From Hungateiclostridiaceae bacterium UBA3922 (lineage in GTDB: Bacteria > Bacillota > Clostridia > Acetivibrionales > DTU013), in contig DGEQ01000140.1 of NCBI GenBank assembly GCA_002386045.1, positions 7,039-30,634 on the forward strand: 23,596 nt of DNA, read 5' to 3'. A program made the translations under genes and the position numbers. The notes beneath the pieces were generated by a model that saw nothing but the letters and a program-made list of their open reading frames with translations, was not told where the DNA came from and did no database searches. Positions within the stretch are counted from its first letter, which is position 1; the number at the start of each line of letters is the position of its first letter. Below are positions 1 to 6,630 of this stretch, piece by piece.

Positions 1-1191
1 CTCAACAGCGTATTCGAAGCTGTCGGCGCATACAAGGCCGGCAGGATGACAGAGGAGGAACTGCGCGAATACGAGGATCATGCCTGTCCCGGCTGCGGCT
101 CATGCTCAGGCATGTTCACGGCAAACTCCATGAACTGCCTGACGGAGGTGCTCGGCATGGGACTGCCGGGCAATGGCACCATACCTGCAGTATACGCGGA
201 GAGGATAAGGCTTGCGAAACAGGCAGGCATGAAAGTGATGGAGCTTGTCGAAAAAGGGATCAGGCCTTCGGACGTTATGACTGAAAAGGCTTTCGAAAAC
301 GCGCTGGCGGTCGACATGGCCCTCGGATGTTCCACCAATTCGGTCCTGCACCTTCCTGCCATAGCCAATGAATTGGGAATAAAGATAAACCTCGACATAA
401 TCAACGAAATAAGCGCAAAGGTCCCCAACCTGTGCAGGCTGGCGCCGGCTGGTCCGCATCACGTGCAGGACCTTTACATGGCAGGCGGGGTACAGGCCAT
501 CATGAAGGAGCTTTCGAAGAAAGGCCTGCTGCATCTTGATCTGATAACAGTCACGGGAAAGACCGTCCGGGAGAATATCAAGGATGCCGAGGTGACGGAC
601 CCGACCGTGATCAGGAGCGTGGACGATCCATACAGCCCCACCGGGGGAATTGCAGTGCTGCGGGGAAACATCGCAAAAGACGGGGCGGTCGTCAAGCGCT
701 CTGCGGTAGCTGAAGAAATGCTGGTCCACAGGGGCCCGGCCAGGGTGTTCGATTCCGAGGATGACGCGATAAAAGCGATTTACGGAGGACAGATCAAGCC
801 CGGCGACGTGGTCGTCATAAGATACGAAGGACCAAAGGGCGGCCCCGGGATGCGCGAGATGCTCGGCCCTACTTCCGCGATAGCCGGCATGGGCCTTGAC
901 ACTACGGTAGCCCTGATAACGGACGGCAGGTTTTCCGGGGCCTCCAGGGGAGCATCAATAGGGCATGTTTCGCCTGAAGCGATGGAAGGCGGACTGATAG
1001 CCGCAGTCCGGGACGGGGACATCATCAGTATAGACATACCGGCAGGGAAGCTGAACGTCGAAGTGCCGGACGAGGAACTGGAAAGAAGGATGGCTGAGTG
1101 GCAGCCTCCAAAGCCCAGGATAACGACCGGCTACCTTGGCAGGTATGCAAGGCTCGTGACATCGGCAAGTACCGGCGCAGTGCTGAAATAG
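1..1191 (+). CDS. ilvD: Dihydroxy-acid dehydratase, 3' part (5' end outside window)
   Basis: IlvD dehydrates 2,3-dihydroxy-isovalerate and 2,3-dihydroxy-3-methylvalerate to the 2-keto acids in valine and isoleucine synthesis; it is cytosolic and uses an Fe-S cluster. The reading frame is open from base 1, so the gene begins upstream; 396 residues are present out of a usual ~555, so about 160 N-terminal residues are missing. Visible family marks are CPGCGSCSGMFTANSMNC (fragment residues 29-46, with cluster ligand Cys35), a second ligand Cys145 in NLCRLAP, ALGCSTNSVLH, and the C-terminal signature ITDGRFSGASRG. The first cluster cysteine would lie in the missing part. The internal ATG at base 46 is not the start, because conserved sequence continues upstream of it. 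It is followed after 277 bp by ilvB in the same direction. Close paralogues such as phosphogluconate dehydratase are less likely given the ilvB neighbour. Confidence 0.96.
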   Translation, partial: LNSVFEAVGAYKAGRMTEEELREYEDHACPGCGSCSGMFTANSMNCLTEVLGMGLPGNGTIPAVYAERIRLAKQAGMKVMELVEKGIRPSDVMTEKAFENALAVDMALGCSTNSVLHLPAIANELGIKINLDIINEISAKVPNLCRLAPAGPHHVQDLYMAGGVQAIMKELSKKGLLHLDLITVTGKTVRENIKDAEVTDPTVIRSVDDPYSPTGGIAVLRGNIAKDGAVVKRSAVAEEMLVHRGPARVFDSEDDAIKAIYGGQIKPGDVVVIRYEGPKGGPGMREMLGPTSAIAGMGLDTTVALITDGRFSGASRGASIGHVSPEAMEGGLIAAVRDGDIISIDIPAGKLNVEVPDEELERRMAEWQPPKPRITTGYLGRYARLVTSASTGAVLK

Positions 1192-1366
1192 GGAGCGCAG
1201 CCTGAAGTGGCAGGCAGCCCTGTTGCATTTTATAGGAGGCGCAACCTGAAACGCCGGGCAACGCGGCTGCATTTTATGGGAGGTGCAGCCTGAAATGCCT
1301 GGTAAACCGGCTGTATCGTACAGGAAGCTCAGCCTTGAACGGCAGGCAGCCTTGTTGCATTTTTAG
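1192..1366 (+). repeat. Four imperfect tandem 44-bp repeats between ilvD and ilvB
   Basis: Directly after the ilvD stop, four head-to-tail units can be aligned: 1192-1234 (43 bp), 1235-1278, 1279-1322 and 1323-1366 (44 bp each). Each starts GGAG or GGAA, has a CAGCCTGAA-like block about 7 bases in, a GGCAGGCAGCC-like block in the middle and, in three of four, ends near TGCATTTTAT. Units 1 and 4 resemble each other most; unit 3 is the most diverged. In unit 1, GCCTG and CAGGC can pair as a short hairpin, and GCAGCC/GGCTGC can pair between units. No long reading frame uses them. The remaining bases to ilvB (1367-1468) hold a possible GCAGCC...GGCTGC stem and no clear promoter. Function unknown. 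Confidence 0.8.
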
Positions 1367-1468
1367 GGACATTTGTGGAAAGGACAGATAATGAAAAACG
1401 GCAGCCGGCGTGGCAGCTGAGAGGCTGTGGAGTAGGCTGCACGGAGAACATTCGATGGAGGTTTGTGT

Positions 1469-3157
1469 ATGAGACTGACTGGAGCCGAAATTCTTATCGA
1501 GTGCCTGAAGGAACAGGGAGTGGATACTGTTTTCGGGTTTCCGGGCGGTGCGGTACTGAACATATACGATGCGTTGTACAAGGCACAGGGAGAGATAAGG
1601 CATATCCTCACTTCACATGAACAGGGCGCTGCCCACGCAGCGGACGGATATGCCCGTGCTACCGGGCGGACCGGCGTCTGCATAGCCACATCGGGACCCG
1701 GCGCGACGAACCTTGTGACCGGCATCGCCACGGCTTACATGGATTCGGTACCGATGGTGGCGATCACCGGACAGGTAGCGACGACGCTGCTGGGCAAGGA
1801 TTCTTTCCAGGAGGTCGACATCACGGGGATCACGATGCCGATCACGAAGCATAATTATATTGTTAAAGATGTAAACAAGCTGGCGGATACGGTGCGGCAG
1901 GCATTCAGGATAGCATCTTCCGGAAGGCCCGGCCCTGTCCTGATCGATATATGCAAGGACGTTACTGCTGCCTGCGCGGATCACGAGCCCGGTAAGCCCG
2001 GCGGGAACGGTACGGCGCCGCTGAAGCCGGTGGAAGCGCCGACCGGGGTGAAGGGATCACAACTGGATGAGGCGGCGGCAGCCATCGATTCTGCCCAGAG
2101 ACCCGTGATACTCTCCGGCGGAGGCGTATCCATATCGGGGGCAACGGCGGAATTGCAGATGCTGGCCGAAAAAGCGGGGATACCCGTTGCAACCACGCTG
2201 ATGGGACTTGGCTCTTTCCCTGGCACTCACAGGTTGTTCATGGGCCTGGTGGGGATGCACGGCACGAGGACATCGAACATGGCGGTCTCAGAGGCAGACC
2301 TGTTCATCGCCATAGGCGCAAGGTTCAGCGACAGGGTCATAAGCAATGTCAGCAGGTTCGCGCCGAATGCCAGGATAATGCATATCGATATAGACCCCGC
2401 CGAAGTGGGGAAAAATATAACCGTCCATTATCCCCTTGTGGGCGACATCCGCGGGATACTGAAGCAGTTGGCCGACAGGGTAAAGAACCGTGGATATACC
2501 GACTGGAACAGGAAAACAGACGAGTGGAAAGAACTGTATCCACTGAAGTATGAAGCCAACGGCACGCTCAAGCCGCAGTATATAGTGGAGCGGCTTTACG
2601 AGATCACGAAAGGCGATGCGATAATTACTACCGAGGTGGGCCAGAACCAGCTCTGGGCGGCGCAGTATTACAAGTTCACCAGGCCCAGACAGTTCATATC
2701 GTCCGGCGGCCTCGGGACCATGGGATATGGGCTTGGAGCGAGCATTGGAGCCAAGATCGGGAAGCCGGAGGCAAAGGTGATAAACATAGCCGGAGACGGC
2801 AGTTTCCGCATGAACTGCAATGAGCTTGCCACCGCGGTGGAATACAGGCTGCCGGTGATCATTGCCATACTCAACAACAGGGTGCTCGGCATGGTCAGGC
2901 AGTGGCAGCAGTTGTTCTACGGCGGGAGGTATTCGGCTACCACTATCGACAGGGGAACTGATTTCGTCGCTCTTGCCGAGGCGTACGGCGCAGTGGGCAT
3001 CAGGGTGACGAGACCTGAAGAAGTTGACGCTGCCTTCGAAAGAGCGCTTGCCTCGACAGACAGGCCCGTGGTGATAGACTTCGAGATAGACAAGGACGAG
3101 AAGGTATTTCCTATAGTGCCGCCCGGGGCACCGATCGATGAACTGATCGAGGAGTAA
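1469..3157 (+). CDS. ilvB: Acetolactate synthase, large (catalytic) subunit
   Basis: Thiamine-diphosphate enzyme that joins two pyruvates to acetolactate, or pyruvate and 2-ketobutyrate to acetohydroxybutyrate, the first common step of branched-chain amino acid synthesis. The product is 562 residues, the normal length. An N-terminal TPP domain carries the catalytic glutamate Glu51 in TSHEQGAAHAADGYARATG; a central domain (about 195-330) follows; the C-terminal TPP domain has the cofactor motif GDGS (442-445) ending ILNN (467-470). Start: ATG 1469 lies 7 bases after GGAGG (1457-1461); an in-frame TTG at 1463 is too close to it. The sequence looks biosynthetic (FAD-type central domain, LLGKDSFQEVDITGIT). 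No regulatory subunit gene (ilvN/ilvH) follows within the 930 bp before rpmG, so the partner must be elsewhere or absent. Confidence 0.96.
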   Translation: MRLTGAEILIECLKEQGVDTVFGFPGGAVLNIYDALYKAQGEIRHILTSHEQGAAHAADGYARATGRTGVCIATSGPGATNLVTGIATAYMDSVPMVAITGQVATTLLGKDSFQEVDITGITMPITKHNYIVKDVNKLADTVRQAFRIASSGRPGPVLIDICKDVTAACADHEPGKPGGNGTAPLKPVEAPTGVKGSQLDEAAAAIDSAQRPVILSGGGVSISGATAELQMLAEKAGIPVATTLMGLGSFPGTHRLFMGLVGMHGTRTSNMAVSEADLFIAIGARFSDRVISNVSRFAPNARIMHIDIDPAEVGKNITVHYPLVGDIRGILKQLADRVKNRGYTDWNRKTDEWKELYPLKYEANGTLKPQYIVERLYEITKGDAIITTEVGQNQLWAAQYYKFTRPRQFISSGGLGTMGYGLGASIGAKIGKPEAKVINIAGDGSFRMNCNELATAVEYRLPVIIAILNNRVLGMVRQWQQLFYGGRYSATTIDRGTDFVALAEAYGAVGIRVTRPEEVDAAFERALASTDRPVVIDFEIDKDEKVFPIVPPGAPIDELIEE

Positions 3158-3464
3158 GGTAGCAGGCAGCACAGACGTCGAATGACTGGTCGACTCAGAC
3201 CAATAAATCAGGAAGCGGATGGACGATCAAGGCGTTCGGTCTGCTACGCGAATATCTGCTGGGCGGATCACTTGCTCCAATGAGGGCACAGGTCAATCGC
3301 CGTCCATGGCCAGGTATCGGCGCCTGCAGCGTCCGTGCTGTCGGTTGTGGTTCCTGGCGCATCACAGATTATTTCCGCGGGAAATACAGGGCCGGGCGTG
3401 CAAAATTTTAATTATTGTGCAAGTAACGGCCGGTTTTTCGGTGATAATGCAGAGAAATCCCATG
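3158..3464. other. Intergenic stretch after ilvB, no recognisable feature
   Basis: No gene is supported here. A 91-codon frame (3219-3494) lacks a ribosome binding site and shows no family resemblance. There is no strong terminator for ilvB; only short stems are visible, such as GGTC/GACC near 3188-3201. The stretch changes from GC-rich to AT-rich near 3405. Confidence 0.5.
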
Positions 3465-3489
3465 TTATGTAAACGAAGAGTTTACGTAA
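3465..3489. promoter_or_regulatory. Palindrome, possible operator
   Basis: GTAAAC (3469-3474), spacer GAAGA, GTTTAC (3480-3485) form a perfect 6+6 inverted repeat, extended outward to TTA/TAA with one mismatch (3465-3489). It overlaps the -35 element of the promoter-like sequence at 3481-3510, the usual place for a repressor site. The left half resembles half of a LacI/CcpA-type site, but the right half does not complete one, so no regulator is assigned. It could also form a small RNA hairpin. Confidence 0.45.
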
Positions 3490-3510
3490 AATAACTTATA
3501 TGAATATTAT
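3481..3510 (+). promoter_or_regulatory. Candidate sigma-A promoter upstream of the 89-bp repeats
   Basis: TTTACG (3481-3486), an 18-base spacer and TATTAT (3505-3510) match the sigma-A consensus at 4/6 and 5/6 positions in an AT-rich stretch. Expected start is near 3517. It would transcribe the repeat region and reach the hairpin plus T-run at 3972-3995, giving an RNA of roughly 480 nt. No coding frame downstream of it has a ribosome binding site. Confidence 0.4.
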
Positions 3511-3569
3511 GGCGTATTGCGATGTGCAATAGTTGAAAAACTGAACACCCAGCCTGGCCGTCGGTCTTC

Positions 3570-3890
3570 GCGACAGTGGCTGCAGGTCTGCCCGAGTCGA
3601 AAAAGTGTCTGCAGCTTCAGGAACTGCAAACACCACCGGGCTGCGGAGGTGCCGGAAGCGGTCGCGATCACCGGAACTGCTGCCGTTCCGCAAGTGGCTG
3701 CGGTTCCAGGAATGACAAGCACGACCGGGCTGCGGAGGTACCGGAGCCGTCACGGTTACCGGAATTGCCGCGGTTCCCGGAACGTCTTCGGCTTCAGGAA
3801 CTGCAAACTTTAACGGAACTATTGCGATGCCGGGAGCGGTCGCGGTGACCGTAGATCCAACAGCCCCGGGAGTTGCCCCGGAAGCTGCCT
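3570..3890. repeat. Degenerate ~89-bp tandem repeat, GC-rich
   Basis: Two adjacent units align over most of their length: about 3631-3719 and 3720-3809. Both begin CAC(C/G)ACCGGGCTGCGGAGGT, then continue through CCGGAA(C/T)TGC and a GGTTCC-like block, and end in a CAGGAA-TG/C-CAAAC/G-like tail. Partial related pieces flank them: CTTCAGGAACTGCAAAC occurs at about 3615 and again at about 3793. Short inverted repeats such as CCGCA/TGCGG are embedded. Both strands give alanine/proline/valine/threonine-rich translations that shift frame between units, which fits drifting non-coding repeats or a decayed repeat protein rather than a live gene. Confidence 0.65.
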
Positions 3891-3934
3891 CGTTGGACGC
3901 AATGGCATGGAGACAGGCCTGTAAATAAAAATCC

Positions 3935-3963
3935 TTGACATCCTTGTTGTTATGTGTTAAAGT
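3935..3963 (+). promoter_or_regulatory. Promoter of the rpmG-secE-nusG-rplKA unit
   Basis: TTGACA (3935-3940), a 17-base spacer and TAAAGT (3958-3963), with an extended -10 TGT immediately before. The -35 is consensus. The expected start is close to 3970, about 120 bases upstream of rpmG. It is the only good promoter between ilvB and rpmG positioned for this gene. Confidence 0.75.
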
Positions 3964-3971
3964 AATTACTG

Positions 3972-3995
3972 CTCCGTTTCGGAGGTCTTTTTTTT
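3972..3995 (+). terminator. Hairpin plus eight T at the rpmG transcript start
   Basis: CTCCG (3972-3976), loop TTT, CGGAG (3980-3984), then GTC and eight T (3988-3995): the shape of a short intrinsic terminator. It lies almost exactly at the expected 5' end of the rpmG transcript. It could end transcription coming from upstream (for example from 3517), act as an early attenuator, or sit as a protective 5' hairpin on the rpmG mRNA. The stem is only 5 bp, so its strength is uncertain. Confidence 0.5.
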
Positions 3996-4089
3996 GTGTT
4001 GTGAAACATCGATGCTGCATGTATCAGCGGCATCTGTCCAATTAAACTGTGCACCCTGCGATAAATGCAAAGGGGCTGGAGGTGTTAAC

Positions 4090-4239
4090 ATGAGGGTAAA
4101 GATAGTCATGGCATGTACCGAATGCAAGCAGAGAAATTACAACACCATGAAGAATAAAAAGAACGATCCCGACAGGATCGAACTGAAAAAGTACTGCAAG
4201 TTCTGCCGCAGACATACAGTACACAAGGAAACGAAATAA
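4090..4239 (+). CDS. rpmG: Large-subunit ribosomal protein L33 (zinc-binding type)
   Basis: Small 50S protein near the E site. The 49-residue product has CTEC (Cys9, Cys12) and CKFC (Cys36, Cys39), the paired CxxC motifs of zinc-binding L33, plus NYNTMKNKKNDPDRIELKKY, typical of the family. Start: ATG 4090 is 7 bases after GGAGG (4078-4082) and gives the usual N-terminus MRVKIVMACTEC; the longer frame from 3994 would begin inside the leader T-run and adds residues foreign to L33. It is followed 18 bp later by secE, a common arrangement. Because the protein keeps all four cysteines it is expected to be the zinc-replete form. Confidence 0.96.
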   Translation: MRVKIVMACTECKQRNYNTMKNKKNDPDRIELKKYCKFCRRHTVHKETK

Positions 4240-4257
4240 TGCGCGGAGGTGCACATT

Positions 4258-4503
4258 ATGTCTGACAATGTACGCACGTCCAAACCGGCCGGTTTCGGGA
4301 AAAAGCTGGCTGATTGGGGAACCAGGACAGCCAGGTTTTTCAGGGACATCAGGAATGAACTCAGGAAAGTCATCTGGCCGACAAGGGAACAGCTTGTAAA
4401 GAGCACGATCTCCGTATTGGCGATCTGTCTGGTGCTCGGTGCTGTAATTTGGATCTGTGATGCGGTTTTCGGAAAACTTATGGAGTGGACTCTGTCCAGG
4501 TAA
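4258..4503 (+). CDS. secE: Preprotein translocase subunit SecE
   Basis: Essential membrane subunit that clamps SecY in the Sec translocon. The 81-residue product has a basic amphipathic N-terminal part, the conserved RNELRKVIWPT stretch (residues 32-42) and a single membrane helix (about 50-67), the short SecE form of Gram-positive bacteria. Start: ATG 4258 is 7 bases after GGAGGT (4245-4250); an in-frame GTG at 4249 overlaps that ribosome binding site and is rejected. It lies between rpmG and nusG, the standard order. Confidence 0.95.
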   Translation: MSDNVRTSKPAGFGKKLADWGTRTARFFRDIRNELRKVIWPTREQLVKSTISVLAICLVLGAVIWICDAVFGKLMEWTLSR

Positions 4504-4524
4504 TCAAGGAGGATATCGGTCCTT

Positions 4525-5058
4525 ATGGCAGTTTACGATGCGCCTGAAGAAGCCAAGTGGTATGTCGTGCATACCTATTCCGGCTACGAGAACAAAGTCA
4601 AGGCCAACCTGGAAAAAATAGTTGAAAACAGGGGCCTGCATGATTACATCTTCGATATCGTGGTACCGATGGAAGAGCAGATCGAGATCAAGGACGGAAG
4701 GAAAAAGGCCACGCTGAGGAAGGTGTTCCCCGGCTATGTCCTTGTAAAGATGATCATGACCGACGAATCCTGGTACGTGGTAAGGAATACCAGGGGCGTC
4801 ACGGGTTTCGTTGGGCCGGGATCGAAGCCTGTGCCGCTATCCGATGAGGAAGTACGCATCATGGGCGTGGAAGAGTTTGCACCCGTGCTCGACTACGAAA
4901 TCGGCGACACCGTCAGGGTAATCGACGGGCCGCTGGAGAACTTTATCGGCACTGTCGAGGAGATCAACTTCGAAAAGAGGAAGGTACGGGTCGCCGTATC
5001 GATGTTCGGCAGGGAGACCCCTGTGGAACTGGAACTGACACAAATCCAAAAGATATAG
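4525..5058 (+). CDS. nusG: Transcription elongation/antitermination factor NusG
   Basis: NusG binds RNA polymerase at the beta' clamp and modulates pausing, and links transcription to Rho or the ribosome. The 177-residue protein has the NGN domain (about 10-115; KWYVVHTYSGYENKV and FPGYVLVKM are typical) and a C-terminal KOW domain (about 125-160; GDTVRVIDGPLENFIGTVEE). Length is normal with no insert. GGAGG at 4508-4512 is 12 bases from ATG 4525, a slightly long spacing, but no better start exists. It sits 21 bp after secE and 45 bp before rplK. Confidence 0.96.
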   Translation: MAVYDAPEEAKWYVVHTYSGYENKVKANLEKIVENRGLHDYIFDIVVPMEEQIEIKDGRKKATLRKVFPGYVLVKMIMTDESWYVVRNTRGVTGFVGPGSKPVPLSDEEVRIMGVEEFAPVLDYEIGDTVRVIDGPLENFIGTVEEINFEKRKVRVAVSMFGRETPVELELTQIQKI

Positions 5059-5103
5059 ATGTGTTTTTATTTTGCTTAAAAGAATTGGGAGGTGGAATAA
5101 GCC

Positions 5104-5529
5104 ATGGCAAAGAAGATCATAGGCTATATAAAGCTGCAGATTCCTGCGGGGAAGGCAACCCCGGCTCCACCGGTCGGACCAGCTTTAGGACAGCATAGCG
5201 TCAACATCATGGGATTTTGCAAGGAGTTTAACGAAAGGACTGCAAAGGATGCGGGTTTGATCATCCCTGTCGTCATAACCGTTTATGCTGACAGATCGTT
5301 TTCCTTTGTGACCAAGACTCCTCCGGCGGCAGTGCTTCTCAAGAGGGCCTGCAAGATCGAAAGCGGTTCAGGAAGGCCGAACAGGGAAAAGGTAGCGAAG
5401 ATCTCGAAGGAAGAGATCAGGAAGATAGCCGAACTCAAGATGCCCGATCTGAACGCTGCGGACATCGAGGCTGCAATGAGCATGATAGCAGGTACGGCCA
5501 GAAGCATGGGCATAGTAGTCGAAGACTGA
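5104..5529 (+). CDS. rplK: Large-subunit ribosomal protein L11
   Basis: L11 forms the GTPase-associated centre with 23S rRNA and is needed for the stringent response through RelA. The 141-residue product has the proline-rich N-terminal domain (KLQIPAGKATPAPPVGPALG, with the prolines contacted by thiostrepton-type drugs) and an RNA-binding C-terminal domain ending ARSMGIVVED. GGGAGG (5087-5092) precedes ATG 5104. It pairs with rplA 62 bp downstream, the usual L11 operon. In E. coli L1 represses this pair by binding the mRNA; no L1 site can be proven here. Confidence 0.97.
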   Translation: MAKKIIGYIKLQIPAGKATPAPPVGPALGQHSVNIMGFCKEFNERTAKDAGLIIPVVITVYADRSFSFVTKTPPAAVLLKRACKIESGSGRPNREKVAKISKEEIRKIAELKMPDLNAADIEAAMSMIAGTARSMGIVVED

Positions 5530-5544
5530 TGGCCGCACGTGGGA

Positions 5545-5560
5545 GGAAACCTGTGTTTCC
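5545..5560 (+). promoter_or_regulatory. Hairpin between rplK and rplA
   Basis: GGAAAC, loop CTGT, GTTTCC: a perfect 6-bp stem 31 bases ahead of rplA. It lacks a T-run, so it is not a terminator. It may shape translation of rplA or take part in L1 feedback; that is inference only. Confidence 0.4.
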
Positions 5561-5591
5561 GGGAAATTCACCACAAAGGGGAGGATAGATG

Positions 5592-6287
5592 ATGAAGAGA
5601 GGTAAGAGATATCTCGAAAGCGCAAAGCTTATAGATAAAATGAAGTTGTATGATCCGGCGGAAGCTCTTGACCTTGTCAAGAAAACTGCCAGGGCAAAGT
5701 TTGACGAGACGGTCGAAGTCCATGTAAAACTGGGCGTAGACTCGAGGCATGCCGATCAGCAGGTAAGAGGAGCTGTAGTGCTTCCGCATGGTACCGGCAG
5801 GACCGTCAGGGTGCTGGTTTTCGCGAAAGGCGACAAGGCCAGGGAAGCCGAACAGGCAGGTGCTGATTATGTAGGCGCCGAGGATCTCGTGGCGAAGATC
5901 CAGAATGAGAACTGGTTCGAATTCGATGTCGTTGTCGCAATGCCCGACATGATGGGTGTCGTCGGAAGGCTCGGAAAGATACTCGGTCCCAAGGGCCTCA
6001 TGCCCAACCCGAAAGCCGGCACGGTAACGATGGATGTTGCCAGGGCGATAGCCGAGATAAAGGCCGGTAAGATCGAATACAGGCTCGACAAGACGAACAT
6101 CATACACTGCCCCATCGGGAAAGCTTCATTCGATCTCGACAAGCTCGTCGAAAACTTCCGCACGCTGCTGGGCGCAATAGTCAGGGCGAAGCCGGCTGCC
6201 GCAAAGGGACAGTACCTCAGGAGCATCGTAGTATCATCGACCATGGGGCCCGGCATAAAGGTCAACCCCCAGAGGGTCACCGAGTAA
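5592..6287 (+). CDS. rplA: Large-subunit ribosomal protein L1
   Basis: L1 forms the mobile L1 stalk that handles E-site tRNA, and often represses its own operon. The product is 231 residues, normal length, with N-terminal MKRGKRYLESAKLIDK, domain II motif GRLGKILGPKGLMPNPKAGT and C-terminal SSTMGPGIKVNPQRV, all diagnostic. Two adjacent ATGs are possible: 5592 is 7 bases from GGAGG (5580-5584) and matches the usual L1 start; 5589 is only 4 bases away and adds one methionine. It is followed by a 343-bp gap holding the rplJ promoter and leader. Confidence 0.95.
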   Translation: MKRGKRYLESAKLIDKMKLYDPAEALDLVKKTARAKFDETVEVHVKLGVDSRHADQQVRGAVVLPHGTGRTVRVLVFAKGDKAREAEQAGADYVGAEDLVAKIQNENWFEFDVVVAMPDMMGVVGRLGKILGPKGLMPNPKAGTVTMDVARAIAEIKAGKIEYRLDKTNIIHCPIGKASFDLDKLVENFRTLLGAIVRAKPAAAKGQYLRSIVVSSTMGPGIKVNPQRVTE

Positions 6288-6393
6288 GAAGCAGGCTGCC
6301 GGACGGGGAGACAGACGGAAAGCAGGATGACAGCAGGCAGGCAATGAGACGGACTGCCTAAAAGAAAAACGGAAAGATCACTGAATAAATATC

Positions 6394-6422
6394 TTTACAT
6401 CCGGAAGATTATGTAGTATTAT
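6394..6422 (+). promoter_or_regulatory. Internal promoter for rplJ-rplL
   Basis: TTTACA (6394-6399), a 17-base spacer and TATTAT (6417-6422): 5/6 matches in each box. The expected start near 6429 lies just upstream of the L10-leader sequence, giving rplJ-rplL transcription independent of rplKA. Confidence 0.7.
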
Positions 6423-6429
6423 ATACAAC

Positions 6430-6620
6430 GGCTGACTAAAAGCCCGTAAACTGAATATGTCACATACCGCAGACAGCAGGTGCTTTACGCATAATCGGCA
6501 AAAAGCCGGCCTGCCGAGGTAAGAGCTGATGATGGAGCCGTACGCTCCGTTGCCGATATGGTGTTTTGCCCTTGCATGTCTGCAGTATGCAGATATACAA
6601 GGGCTTAATTTATGCAAGGA
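6430..6620 (+). promoter_or_regulatory. Ribosomal protein L10 leader RNA
   Basis: The spacer contains AGACAGCAGG (6471-6480) and, about 30 bases on, CCTGCCGAGGT (6510-6520). These pair as CAGCAGG/CCTGCCG-like strands with a kinked internal region and match the conserved core I know from L10 leaders of Gram-positive bacteria, where L10(L12)4 binds its own mRNA to limit rplJL expression. Further stems follow: GGAGC/GCTCC (6534-6548) and a long hairpin at 6568-6604. The position, just after a promoter and just before rplJ, fits. A covariance-model hit to the L10 leader family would confirm it. Confidence 0.8.
6568..6613 (+). terminator. Attenuator-like hairpin before rplJ
   Basis: GCCCTTG (6568-6574) pairs with CAAGGGC (6598-6604), and inside it TCTGCA (6579-6584) pairs with TGCAGA (6588-6593) around a 3-base loop, making a stem of about 16 pairs with one mismatch. 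It is followed by TTAATTTAT, an imperfect T-tract, and lies 13 bases before the rplJ ribosome binding site. It could be the terminator arm of the L10 leader; the weak T-tract leaves doubt. Confidence 0.5.
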
Positions 6621-6630
6621 GGTGGACGGT

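Noticed and set aside
1192..1366. CRISPR array
   Set aside because: The units are contiguous tandem repeats without unique spacers, and no cas gene is near.
1392..1421. Nine-codon frame before ilvB as a leader peptide
   Set aside because: It contains no Leu, Ile or Val codons, so it cannot act as a classical branched-chain attenuator peptide.
3517..3813. 98-codon plus-strand frame downstream of the candidate promoter
   Set aside because: TTG start without a ribosome binding site, and its composition is dictated by the repeat.
3496..4020. 174-codon minus-strand frame across the repeat region
   Set aside because: It runs through the rpmG promoter and hairpin, has no ribosome binding site, and its Ala/Pro/Thr-rich look comes from the DNA repeat and breaks frame between units.
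4240..4524. tRNA gene near secE, as found in some genomes
   Set aside because: The gaps on either side of secE are only about 20 bp, too short for a tRNA.
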